Shown: piece after piece, positions 8,567 through 20,315 of the stretch
Layout: each line of letters opens with the position of its first letter
Numbering within the stretch: the first letter of the stretch is position 1
Assembly: GCA_016933785.1 (NCBI GenBank)
Contig: JAFGAG010000066.1
Location: 1-41,991, forward strand
Source of the DNA: Coriobacteriia bacterium
GTDB taxonomy: Bacteria; Actinomycetota; Coriobacteriia; Anaerosomatales; Anaerosomataceae
Length of the DNA stretch: 41,991 nt
Direction of reading: 5' to 3'
The notes under the pieces: generated by a model
What the model saw: the letters and a program-made list of their open reading frames with translations, nothing else
Told to the model about the DNA's origin: nothing
Database searches by the model: none
Translations under genes and position numbers: made by a program

Positions 8567-8592
8567 ATCATACCCGTGTGACATGCGTCACA
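8567..8592 (-). promoter_or_regulatory. Putative xerD promoter (-10 TATGAT) with a CRP/FNR-type palindrome TGTGA-N6-TCACA
   Basis: TGTGACATGCGTCACA at 8577-8592 ends 4 bp upstream of TATGAT (8572-8567, minus). Confidence 0.5.
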
Positions 8593-8631
8593 ACATACGG
8601 CGCACCGACTTTTCCGGCTATGAGACCCGGT

Positions 8632-9696
8632 TCACTCGCCGGCCGCCACTCTTCCGGCCGCCGCCGCCGCAAGGAAGTATGCTGGGTCCGCGGCGAAATC
8701 GCGACCCATCGTGCGCACATCGATGCCGCGCATATCCGGGAGCGCCTGACCGGGAACGTCGACCCTCGTGTGCCGTGCCCAGAGTCCTGCCGATTCGAGC
8801 GCCCCGTCCACCCGCTCCGCCATCAGGGGCGCAAGCTCCGGAACAGGAATGACGGCAGGCGCGAGCGCGACAGAGCCCAGCGCGGTGACGGTCTGGTGGC
8901 TCACGGGCACATGCCGCGGACGCTCATCGGCGAACGAGATCCGTAGCGCGGCGATCGGCACGCCGCCCAGCGAACCGGCGGCGTTGACGGCCTGGCCCTG
9001 GGCTATGCCGCTGTGCCCGTACGGTGTCGATGTGCCGGGTATGCCGGGGCCGATCGCCACGATCGCCACATCCGCACGAACCACGTGACGGGCCGCAAGC
9101 AGGCCGGAGTACACGTTGACGGCTTCGAACCCTCCGCCGAAGGACTGGCCGCACGTGATCGTCTCGTCGATCAGTCCGGCGCCGAGCATACGCGGCACGA
9201 GACGTGACAGCGCCAGGGGAAGTGCCGACTCGTCGGTCATCACGTAGGCGACCCGGGCCTGCGGGGCACGCTCCTTGATCGCCGCAGCGACGATGGGCAC
9301 CTGGCTGTGCAGACCGCAACACACCACCGGAAGACCGTCGAGGGAGCGAGCCGCCACCATCACGTCGTGATGTGGACTGATCGGTTCCTCGACGGCGGTC
9401 ACATCGCGCTGCAGGGGCGTGTACCGCAGTTTCATGATGTGACCGGGCACAGGATCGTCGACCATGACGCCCTCTCCCGCGCGGGCGACGACGAAGTGCT
9501 CGCCACCCGTGCCCAGGCCGAGATCGACCGCGGTGGTGTTGCAGAGCACCCGTTCGCCCTGCATGCATGCCCCGGCAAGCGGTGGAAACGAGACCGCGCG
9601 GTGCCGCTCCGATGCTCCGTCAACGAGCACCGTGAGGCGCTCGACCGATGCGCTCGTCTCGTCGACGCTCGTGACGGTACCCCACACGAGCCGCAT
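8632..9696 (-). CDS. DUF3866 family protein
   Basis: MRLVWGTVTSVDETSASVERLTVLVDG...GHIMKLRYTPLQRDVTAVEEP...YGHSGIAQGQAVNAAGSLGG... matches remembered DUF3866 pattern. Confidence 0.75.
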   Translation of the reverse strand: MRLVWGTVTSVDETSASVERLTVLVDGASERHRAVSFPPLAGACMQGERVLCNTTAVDLGLGTGGEHFVVARAGEGVMVDDPVPGHIMKLRYTPLQRDVTAVEEPISPHHDVMVAARSLDGLPVVCCGLHSQVPIVAAAIKERAPQARVAYVMTDESALPLALSRLVPRMLGAGLIDETITCGQSFGGGFEAVNVYSGLLAARHVVRADVAIVAIGPGIPGTSTPYGHSGIAQGQAVNAAGSLGGVPIAALRISFADERPRHVPVSHQTVTALGSVALAPAVIPVPELAPLMAERVDGALESAGLWARHTRVDVPGQALPDMRGIDVRTMGRDFAADPAYFLAAAAAGRVAAGE

Positions 9697-9700
9697 CGCG

Positions 9701-12495
<2,795 letters not shown>

Positions 12496-13560
12496 TCATC
12501 CGGTGTCATCTCCGATCTCACGTCCGGCATCACCGGTCTGCGGATCGTCCGGGAGCCTCCCGAGCATGTCGAGAGCCCGCAGCGGCGCGATACGCTCGAT
12601 GGCGGCACTGAACGATACGCGCTCGGACAGCAGGTTGAGCGCGAGGAGTGCGACGGCGACACCGGCGAGCCACGCCGTCGGCAGCGATGCGGCGAGCAAA
12701 TAGCCCACGATCGCACCCATCGCATTGCTGCCGGCATCACCGAGCATACCCTGCTCTCCGAGGTCGAAGCGCCACACAGCGGCCACGGGGCCGAGCAGGA
12801 CCACCAGCATGCACAGCGCCGCCACCGTCGTGTCCGCATCTCCCCACGGCACGACCGCCATCTCGGCGAGCGATGCCGCGTACGCGGCGAACGCACGCGA
12901 CGCATCGATGACGAACAGCGGAGCCGCGATCACGGCAAGCATCGTGTAGGTCTTGAGCGCGCGCCCCGGTCGGAGGTCCATGAGGTTGAGCAGGTTGGCG
13001 CTGAGGGCGATGGTGAGGGTCGCCAGCACCCAGACCCCCAGCGTCTCGAGCGTGCCGGATGACGGATCGCTCCGCCCATCGGCGATGTGCCACGCATAGA
13101 CCGCTGCCACTGCGCCGATGCCGAGCAGCTTCAGGCCACCGGTGGTGAGCCTCCCGGAGGCCAGTGCCGAGAGGTGCCCCCGGAATCCCTTGTCCCCGGC
13201 GGAGCCGAAGGCATCATCCACGAATCCGAGGATGACGGAGACGGCGACGAGCATGAGTGGCACTCCGTAGAGCGGCAGCGTGAGCGGCCCCTCGAAGAGC
13301 GCCACCGCGTAACCCGCGGGATCCAGCGCGAGCAGCGAGCCGACCATGTCGAATGCAGTGCTCGCGACCATCAGCGACACGGCCCAGACGATCCACACCA
13401 GACCCAGGCCGAGGTAGACATCGCGTCCTCGGTAGTTCGTGGCCGAGAGCCGTGTTCCACGAAGGGAGAGAGCAAGTCCGCGCATGACCGCGGCAGGAAC
13501 GAGCCACCCGGCGAACACGCAGACCGCGACGGCGGTCCCGTACGCGACTACTGCGCTCAT
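12496..13560 (-). CDS. Divergent MraY/WecA-like polyprenyl-phosphate phosphoglycosyltransferase
   Basis: Polytopic membrane protein with GFVDDAFG, NLLNLMDLRPGRALK and GDAGSNAMGA motifs in MraY/WecA order; ATG at 13560 overlaps the upstream stop. Confidence 0.75.
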   Translation of the reverse strand: MSAVVAYGTAVAVCVFAGWLVPAAVMRGLALSLRGTRLSATNYRGRDVYLGLGLVWIVWAVSLMVASTAFDMVGSLLALDPAGYAVALFEGPLTLPLYGVPLMLVAVSVILGFVDDAFGSAGDKGFRGHLSALASGRLTTGGLKLLGIGAVAAVYAWHIADGRSDPSSGTLETLGVWVLATLTIALSANLLNLMDLRPGRALKTYTMLAVIAAPLFVIDASRAFAAYAASLAEMAVVPWGDADTTVAALCMLVVLLGPVAAVWRFDLGEQGMLGDAGSNAMGAIVGYLLAASLPTAWLAGVAVALLALNLLSERVSFSAAIERIAPLRALDMLGRLPDDPQTGDAGREIGDDTG

Positions 13561-15848
13561 CGGGAATCCTCCGGGGCGACGGGCGGCGAAGAAAGCATCA
13601 GGCATAGCAGGCTCGCGGTGATGTACAGCATGACCAGCGCGGGTATGACGATGCCCGAGTCCTCGGTGAAGTAGCCCACGAGACTGCCCCACAGCGCCGC
13701 GCTCATCGCGACGGCGAACGCGGGATACGCGTCGAGCGTCTCGGCGAAGGCGCCATGCGGACGCCACCGCATGTAGGCGAGGAAGCCGAGGATGGCGATC
13801 ATCAGGATCGACCAGTTGGTGGCACGCAGCACCCGCCAGTTCGTCTCGGCCTTGCGCACCACGATCCGCCAGAGCTCGATGAGTCCACCACTGTCGGCGC
13901 TCTGCCAAGCACGGCCCAGATGTGTCTGCGCTCCGCTGCCCGCCAGATCGTAGAGTGAGAACGCCGCAACGAACGCCGCGACGATCGCGACGCCGAGCAA
14001 GAACCATCCCGGCGTCATACGGCGACCGGTGAGGTAGAGCCACATGATGCCGAAGGCTGCCGTACCCCACGCGATGACGCCGATGTTCGCACCAAGGAAC
14101 GGGGCAGCGGTGATCACGACGATCGCGAGTCCGGCGAGTGCCGGCCCCCAGGCACGCAACCGACCGGCCCACTGCGCGTCGCGCCCGGCGTCAGCGAGCA
14201 ACGCGACCCCGGCAAGCGCGGCGCCGACCACGATGCTCGCCCCCTCATTGCCGATGCCGTAGTACCGAGCACCCAGCAGCGGCGAGTAGCTGAACAGGCC
14301 GGAGAACGATAACGGCGCACCGAACAGCTGCTCCACCAGTAGGATCGTCGCGGTGCCGAGACCCACGACGGCGAGCGAGATCGCGGATCCCCATCTGCGC
14401 TCGATGAGTGACAGAGCGGCCCAGACCACGATCGTCACGGCTGCGAAGAGCAGCGTGACCATCTCGGGCGAGCCGGGATACGGGACAAGCAGGAACATGA
14501 GCGTCGCCGACACGGGCATCGAAAGCAGGAACATAATCACGTGGCGAAACACCGTCCCGAGGCGACCTCCCCACGTCGCTTGGGCACGCCTGATGCGGCC
14601 AAGCAGGAGCGCACACGCGATCAGCGCGATGACGGTGACCGCGATGTAACCCGTTTGGACCGAGAGCCGCACGGTGTCCACGGCGACCGCCGTCGCATCC
14701 ATGTCCCGGAGGCGCTCCACCCGACCGGCCAAACCCTCATCGCCATCCATCGTACCGACGGCGTTTCCGCGTACTGAGACCGGCCGATCGAGCCCGAGGA
14801 TCGTAAGCACCGAGGCCGCCACGTCCAGATCGGTCATGAGGCCCCATCGTTGGGTGGAGGATGATGACACCACTCCCCCATCGAATCCCGGTCCACTGAG
14901 GATCACAGGGCCGAACCCGCTCGGCCCTGACGCCGGACGCACCTGCCCGTTGGAGACGAACATGAGGACAGCGCCCGGCGGAAGATCGTCCAGAACGAAG
15001 CCAACGATCTCGTCGACCGTCTGCGCCGCCTCGAGCCTATGGCGCTCGGCCACCTGGGGCGCGGCATCAGACGCATAACGGTACGCACGTTCACCATCAC
15101 CGGTGTCGATCACGATCAGACCGGGGCCCGCCCCGATGGCCATCTGACGGAGCACCTGTCCGTATGTGGTGCGCATCTGCTCCACATCCGTGCGGATACC
15201 GTAGGGCGCCTCGACATCGGACTCGATCATGTTCAGTGAGATGTCACCCCGCCGAACGAGGCCATCCGCGTTCATCGCAAGGACCGCAGCCGGTCGGCTC
15301 CGGATCGGCTCCCCGGCGCGCACGCCACCGTCGGCGTTGCCGAGAGCCGCCGTCGATCCGCCCGCGTCCTCGATCGTCTGACCCAGCGCACCGGGGATAC
15401 CCTCGAGTGTCCGGTTATCGTTCGCCCGCAGGATTCGCGGGAGTCCGAGATAGACGATCTGGGCCGAACCGACGGGCACCCCCATCGAACGTCTGAAGAC
15501 CTCGCCGGCCGTCGCGGACGCGTACGTGGCCGAGGCGCCGAACGGAGCCGCCGCACCGGAGTCGAACGCGGCGGGAGCACCGGCCGACATGGTGAGCGCG
15601 ATGTGCGTGGGTGTGAGTTCCGAGGCGTAGCGCGCACTGCTTCGGATGTTCATGTTACCCACCGCGCCCGAATCCGCCATGGCCGCCGTGCGCGGCATCT
15701 CACCACTCGTGATGTCATCCCAGGTGAGGTATGGCGCAAGCACCATCACGACGGTGCGCACATCGGGCTCCGCAGCCACCGCGGGGACCGATGATACGAG
15801 GAGGGTCGCGAGGAGGACCGCGATAAACACGCGTCCTGTTAGTCTCAT
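13557..15848 (-). CDS. Signal peptide + alkaline-phosphatase-superfamily-like ectodomain + multi-TM membrane protein
   Basis: MRLTGRVFIAVLLATLLVSSVPAVAAEPDVRTVVMVLAPYLTWDDI..., then ~9-10 hydrophobic segments in the C-terminal half. Confidence 0.65.
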   Translation of the reverse strand: MRLTGRVFIAVLLATLLVSSVPAVAAEPDVRTVVMVLAPYLTWDDITSGEMPRTAAMADSGAVGNMNIRSSARYASELTPTHIALTMSAGAPAAFDSGAAAPFGASATYASATAGEVFRRSMGVPVGSAQIVYLGLPRILRANDNRTLEGIPGALGQTIEDAGGSTAALGNADGGVRAGEPIRSRPAAVLAMNADGLVRRGDISLNMIESDVEAPYGIRTDVEQMRTTYGQVLRQMAIGAGPGLIVIDTGDGERAYRYASDAAPQVAERHRLEAAQTVDEIVGFVLDDLPPGAVLMFVSNGQVRPASGPSGFGPVILSGPGFDGGVVSSSSTQRWGLMTDLDVAASVLTILGLDRPVSVRGNAVGTMDGDEGLAGRVERLRDMDATAVAVDTVRLSVQTGYIAVTVIALIACALLLGRIRRAQATWGGRLGTVFRHVIMFLLSMPVSATLMFLLVPYPGSPEMVTLLFAAVTIVVWAALSLIERRWGSAISLAVVGLGTATILLVEQLFGAPLSFSGLFSYSPLLGARYYGIGNEGASIVVGAALAGVALLADAGRDAQWAGRLRAWGPALAGLAIVVITAAPFLGANIGVIAWGTAAFGIMWLYLTGRRMTPGWFLLGVAIVAAFVAAFSLYDLAGSGAQTHLGRAWQSADSGGLIELWRIVVRKAETNWRVLRATNWSILMIAILGFLAYMRWRPHGAFAETLDAYPAFAVAMSAALWGSLVGYFTEDSGIVIPALVMLYITASLLCLMLSSPPVAPEDSR

Positions 15849-16041
15849 GGCGTCTCCTCGGCGATGGTCTTGGGCATGGCGAAGCGGGTGTGCGCGAGCA
15901 GGGGGACGTGAGCGAATCGAACCGTAGGCCGACCCGGTTCTGAGTGCCCTTCGCCCAGTATACCGAAACGTGACACCGGTACGGTAACGCCCTGTCGTCG
16001 GCTACACTTGGCCGAGACCGGACACGCACGAGGAGGACACG

Positions 16042-17640
16042 ATCGCCCAACCATCGATAGCGCGCTCGACCGCGTTGATGTCCGCATCGACGCTCGTGTC
16101 GCGCCTCACCGGCTTCGTGCGCACCTGGGCGATGGCGTTCGCACTCGGCCTCACCGCGATCGCGGACTCCTACGATATCGCCAACAACCTCCCCAACATG
16201 GTGTTCGAGCTGCTCGCGGGCGGTGTGCTCTCGAGCGTCTTCATCCCGCTGTTCATGGAGCGGATGCAGAAGGACGGCGAGGAAGACGCCTGGCGCTTCG
16301 CGAGTTACGTCCTCAACATCATCGTGCTCGTGCTCGGTGCCGTAGCGCTCGTGGCCACGATCTGGCCGGGGCCGCTCGTGCGGCTCCAGACCCTGACGAT
16401 CTCCGCCGAGCAGGCCGAGCTCGCCACCTGGTTCTTCAGGTTCTTCGCGGTGCAGATCATCTTCTATGGCGCGCAGCTCGTGTTCGCGGGCGTGCTCAAC
16501 TCCTATCGCAAGTTCCTCGCGCCGGCTATCGCGCCGATCTTCAACAACCTCGTCGTCACGATCACCCTGCTCGGTTTCTACGTACCGTTCCGCGAGAGCG
16601 ACCCGCAGCTCGCGCTCACCGGCCTCGCCGTTGGAACCACGCTCGGCGTCGTGGCGATGGCGGTCGTGCAGATCCCGAGCATCCTCAAACTCGGCGGCCA
16701 CTACACGCCGAGGATCGATTGGCGCCACCCCGCTTTGCGCACGGTGGGGGTCAAGATGGTCCCCACGCTCATCTACGTGATCACCAATATGGCGGCGGTC
16801 ACGTTCCGCAACAACATCGCGCTCGCCACCGGACCCGGCGGACAGGCCGCGCTCCGGTACGCATGGCAGTTCTACCAGCTCCCCTACGGTATCTTCGCGG
16901 TCGCGCTGGCCACCGCTATCTTCCCGGAGCTTACCGAGCGCGCGAACGCGGCCGATATGCAGGGCTTCAAACGGATGTTCACCCGGGGGTTGCGCTCGAC
17001 GATGGTGTTGATCATGCCGCTCGCAGCGCTTCTCGCGACGCTCGCGACACCGGTGATCACGATGTACCAGGCGGGACGGTTCACCGCATCCGACGTACCG
17101 ATCGTCGCTGACGTCCTCATGTGGTGGGCGCTCGCACTCGTATTCTTCGCTGGATACATGTACGTGCTGAAATCGTTCTACTCGCTCCAGGACACAAAGA
17201 CTCCGATGCTCACCAACATCGTCGCGACCACCATCCACGTCGTCCTTTACGTCGTGCTCGCGACAGGAGCAGGCGGCTGGGCCGGTCTCGGCATCATCGG
17301 CATCCCGATCGCTGACGGCATCTTCTACCTCGTCCACTCCGCGATCCTGCTCGTCATTCTAAGAAGGCGTGTCGGACCGTTCGACGGAAAGACCCTCGCC
17401 GCGACCTTCCTGCAGGTCGGCGCGGCCTCCGCCGCTGGTGCCGCCGTCGCCTGGGTGGTCGCGGGCATGATGGAGCCGGTTCTCGTCCTCGCGGGAGGGT
17501 TCCTTCTCCAGTTGACGGTAGCGGGAGTCGTAGGCCTGGTCGCTGCATACGCCGCGATGATGGCGCTCCGGGTAACCGGGTTGGCCGAGATCACCGCTCC
17601 CATCGTCCGTAGGCTCAAGCGACGGGGAGACGCGCGATGA
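16042..17640 (+). CDS. murJ: Lipid II flippase MurJ (MviN); start uncertain (ATC 16042 vs TTG 16075 / ATG 16078)
   Basis: STALMSASTLVSRLTGFVRTWAMAFALG...NNLPNMVFELLAGGVLSSVFIPLFME MurJ N-terminus. AGGAGG at 16031-16036 fits a start near 16042. Confidence 0.93.
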   Translation: MAQPSIARSTALMSASTLVSRLTGFVRTWAMAFALGLTAIADSYDIANNLPNMVFELLAGGVLSSVFIPLFMERMQKDGEEDAWRFASYVLNIIVLVLGAVALVATIWPGPLVRLQTLTISAEQAELATWFFRFFAVQIIFYGAQLVFAGVLNSYRKFLAPAIAPIFNNLVVTITLLGFYVPFRESDPQLALTGLAVGTTLGVVAMAVVQIPSILKLGGHYTPRIDWRHPALRTVGVKMVPTLIYVITNMAAVTFRNNIALATGPGGQAALRYAWQFYQLPYGIFAVALATAIFPELTERANAADMQGFKRMFTRGLRSTMVLIMPLAALLATLATPVITMYQAGRFTASDVPIVADVLMWWALALVFFAGYMYVLKSFYSLQDTKTPMLTNIVATTIHVVLYVVLATGAGGWAGLGIIGIPIADGIFYLVHSAILLVILRRRVGPFDGKTLAATFLQVGAASAAGAAVAWVVAGMMEPVLVLAGGFLLQLTVAGVVGLVAAYAAMMALRVTGLAEITAPIVRRLKRRGDAR

Positions 17641-18317
17641 GCGTTATCGCACTCATACCCGCGCACAACGAGGCCGACCGGATCGGGGCCACCGTATCTG
17701 CGGCGTCAGGAGTCCGGGGAATCGATCGCGTGATCGTCATCGATGACGCATCCGCCGACGGGACCGCCGCACTGGCCCGCAACACCGGAGCCGAGGTCAT
17801 CGAGCTCACGGAGAATCTCGGGAAGGGCGGCGCGCTCCAGGCGGGCCTGGACGCGGTCGCCGCCGACGCCGACATCGTCGTGCTGCTCGACGGTGATCTC
17901 GGGCAGACCGCCGAACAGGCGTGGCTGCTCCTCGCGCCGGTGCTGGCGGGGGACGCCGCAATGACCATCGCCACGCTCCCCCGCCCCGCGGGTTCGGGCG
18001 GTATCGGGTTGGTGAAAGGTCTCGCCCGAGCGGGTATACGCGCACTCTCCGGCTACGAGCCCATCGCCCCGCTCTCCGGGCAGCGCGTCCTCAGCAGGGC
18101 GGCATGGGAGGCGGCGACACCCTTCGCGCGTGGGTACGGCGTCGAGGTGGCGCTCACCGTCCGTGTCGCGCGGGCCGGACTGCGCATCGCCGAAGTTCCG
18201 ACCGAGATGACACACGCGGCGACCGGCCGGGATATCGCGGGATTCGCTCACCGTGGACGACAGTTCCTCCAGGTGGCCGGAGCGCTATGGAAGCTCTGGC
18301 TGGGGGTGCGACTCTAG
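17637..18317 (+). CDS. Family 2 glycosyltransferase (polyprenyl-phosphate glycosyltransferase-like)
   Basis: VIALIPAHNEADRIGATVSAAS...VIVIDDASADGTAALA...NLGKGGALQAGLDA...VVLLDGDLGQ; ATGA overlap with murJ. Confidence 0.88.
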   Translation: MSVIALIPAHNEADRIGATVSAASGVRGIDRVIVIDDASADGTAALARNTGAEVIELTENLGKGGALQAGLDAVAADADIVVLLDGDLGQTAEQAWLLLAPVLAGDAAMTIATLPRPAGSGGIGLVKGLARAGIRALSGYEPIAPLSGQRVLSRAAWEAATPFARGYGVEVALTVRVARAGLRIAEVPTEMTHAATGRDIAGFAHRGRQFLQVAGALWKLWLGVRL

Positions 18318-19174
18318 GGAGCGATCGGAGCGTAGTACGCGTCAACCCCATCGCCGGTCCCATAGTAGCCGTTGGCGAGACCAGCGAGCACAGCCACGAA
18401 GGAGTAGCGGCCCTGCGGAATCGCAAGATGGTCGACCGCCGGGATGCCTTCCGCGTCAAACACGGCCGCTACCCCATCCTCGACGAAGGTGAGGTCAGCG
18501 CCCACCGAGCGGCCGCCTGCTGTGATGTAGCGCTTCGCGAGCTCGAGACCGAGAGGATCGACCGGGCCGCTGGTGCCACCCGCGATCACGACCGCATCGA
18601 CCGTACCTGTCCCGGACGCGCTTTCGAGCGAGACAAGCCCGCTCGTGACGAGGAACTCGGTGAGGGGCCGTTCATCGCCTGCCCGCCATTCCGCCGTGAG
18701 AAGCTCCGCAATCTGTTCGACCAGTGGCGCACCGGCTGGCGCGATCTCCACGTCCCTGCCGTGAAGAAACCCGGCCAGACCTTCGGGTTCGGCGCTTTCC
18801 ATGCCGAGCGCGGGAGACGCAAGTGTGACGGTAGACACCTCGGCACCGGCCGACTGCGCTGTCTCGCGCGCGACGGCCAGCGCTTCGACCTGTCCGGCCG
18901 GTGCGATGATGACCACCCGTTGGCCGACGAGTCGGCCCGCGATGAGCGGCCCGACGGCGTCAGCGACGAACGCGCGGTCGCGCTCGAGGCCGGCCTCGAG
19001 CTCTTCGTTCTCTGCTGAGATCTCATCGAAACGCGTCTGCAGACCCTGCACCAGTGCGACACCCTGATCGTCGAGCATCCCCCGCTCCGCCACCACGGTG
19101 CCGAGGAGCAGACCGACAGCGAGCGCAATGAACACCGCTACGAGCGATGCGAGATGATAGCGCAGGTTGTACAT
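18314..19174 (-). CDS. SteB/MctB-like (DUF3186) membrane-anchored coiled-coil protein
   Basis: MYNLRYHLASLVAVFIALAVGLLLGTVVAERGMLDDQGVALVQGLQTRFDEISAENEELEAGLERDRAFV; directly downstream of steA. Confidence 0.85.
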   Translation of the reverse strand: MYNLRYHLASLVAVFIALAVGLLLGTVVAERGMLDDQGVALVQGLQTRFDEISAENEELEAGLERDRAFVADAVGPLIAGRLVGQRVVIIAPAGQVEALAVARETAQSAGAEVSTVTLASPALGMESAEPEGLAGFLHGRDVEIAPAGAPLVEQIAELLTAEWRAGDERPLTEFLVTSGLVSLESASGTGTVDAVVIAGGTSGPVDPLGLELAKRYITAGGRSVGADLTFVEDGVAAVFDAEGIPAVDHLAIPQGRYSFVAVLAGLANGYYGTGDGVDAYYAPIAP

Positions 19175-19187
19175 CTTGAGAGACCCC

Positions 19188-20309
19188 CTAGAGTCCGATG
19201 AGCGTGCGAAGTTGCAGCAGGATCAGTTTCAGGAACGAACGCGCAGGGACCGAGATGATGAGCACGACCGAGAGCAGCGCGAGACCTGCCGCTACGAGCA
19301 CGATCATCTGAAGCGGACTGACGGATGCACGGTACAGACGGCTCACACCCTTGGCATCTACCAGGCGCGGGCCGACACGGAGGCGGACCAGGAACGTGGA
19401 TGCCATGCCCTTGCGTCCCTTGTCGAGCTGCTCGAGCAGGTTCCAGTGGGTACCGACGGCCACGATCAGCTCCGCGCCCAGCTCGCTCGCGAGCATGAGA
19501 GCGAGATCCTCGCTCATCCCCGGACTGCGCCACTCCGTACCGATGAGACCGAGTGCGGCCACACGCTCGCGACCGGGACAGCGGCCGTCGGGATATGCGT
19601 GGATGACGAGGTCACGCGCCTTACGCAGCGCGTTGTCGCCCACCGAGTCCATGTCACCGATGATGATGTCGGGCTTGAATCCGGCGTCCATGAGCGCATC
19701 AGCCCCGCCATCCACACCGATGAGCACCGGCTTCGTTTCGCGGATGTACGGGATGAGCGCGCGGAGGTCCTCCTTGTAGTCGTAGCCGCGGACCACCACG
19801 AGCGCGTGGCGGCCCTCGATACGCGTGGCGAGGTGCGGCACCGCTACCGGGCCTGTCAGCAGTTCGCGCTCCTTGTCGATGAACTCGATGGTGTTGCGTG
19901 CGAAGGCATCGAGCTGGTCGTCCAGGCGACCGGTGGCGTCCTTCATCGCGGCCTCGACGGTCTCGATCGTCAGGCGCGCGCCGCGGGCGACGACCTGCTC
20001 TCCGGAGTACACCTCGCCCTGCGAGACCTCGATGCGGTCGCCCTCGGTGACCTTGTCGAAGATGGCGGGTCCCACTGAATCCAGAATCTCAACGCCACCG
20101 CGCAACAGGAGCAGCGGACCAAGGTTGGGATACGCACCCGAGATCGAGGGTGATGCGTTGATCACGAGTTCGACGCCCGACTCGAGGAGTGACTCGGCGC
20201 TCAGACGGTCCATGTCTTTATGGTCGATGATCGCGATGTCGCCCCGCTCGAGCCGCTTGACGAGGTCCTTCGTCCTGCGATCGAGACGGGCCGTACCGTA
20301 GGTGTGCAT
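19188..20309 (-). CDS. steA: SteA-like protein with thiamin-pyrophosphokinase-like domain and C-terminal TM
   Basis: GVDGGADALMDAGFKPDIIIGDMDSVGDNALR motif; C-terminal hydrophobic segment; paired with the SteB-like gene. Confidence 0.88.
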   Translation of the reverse strand: MHTYGTARLDRRTKDLVKRLERGDIAIIDHKDMDRLSAESLLESGVELVINASPSISGAYPNLGPLLLLRGGVEILDSVGPAIFDKVTEGDRIEVSQGEVYSGEQVVARGARLTIETVEAAMKDATGRLDDQLDAFARNTIEFIDKERELLTGPVAVPHLATRIEGRHALVVVRGYDYKEDLRALIPYIRETKPVLIGVDGGADALMDAGFKPDIIIGDMDSVGDNALRKARDLVIHAYPDGRCPGRERVAALGLIGTEWRSPGMSEDLALMLASELGAELIVAVGTHWNLLEQLDKGRKGMASTFLVRLRVGPRLVDAKGVSRLYRASVSPLQMIVLVAAGLALLSVVLIISVPARSFLKLILLQLRTLIGL

Positions 20310-20315
20310 CGGCTA

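Noticed and set aside
13561-14172. N-terminal extension of the PGT ORF (12496-14172)
   Set aside because: Overlaps the coding sequence of the AP-like membrane protein; the natural ATG is at 13560 with ATGA coupling.
15715-17337. 540-aa - strand ORF opposite murJ
   Set aside because: Very charged low-information translation antisense to a clear MurJ; no RBS or domain.
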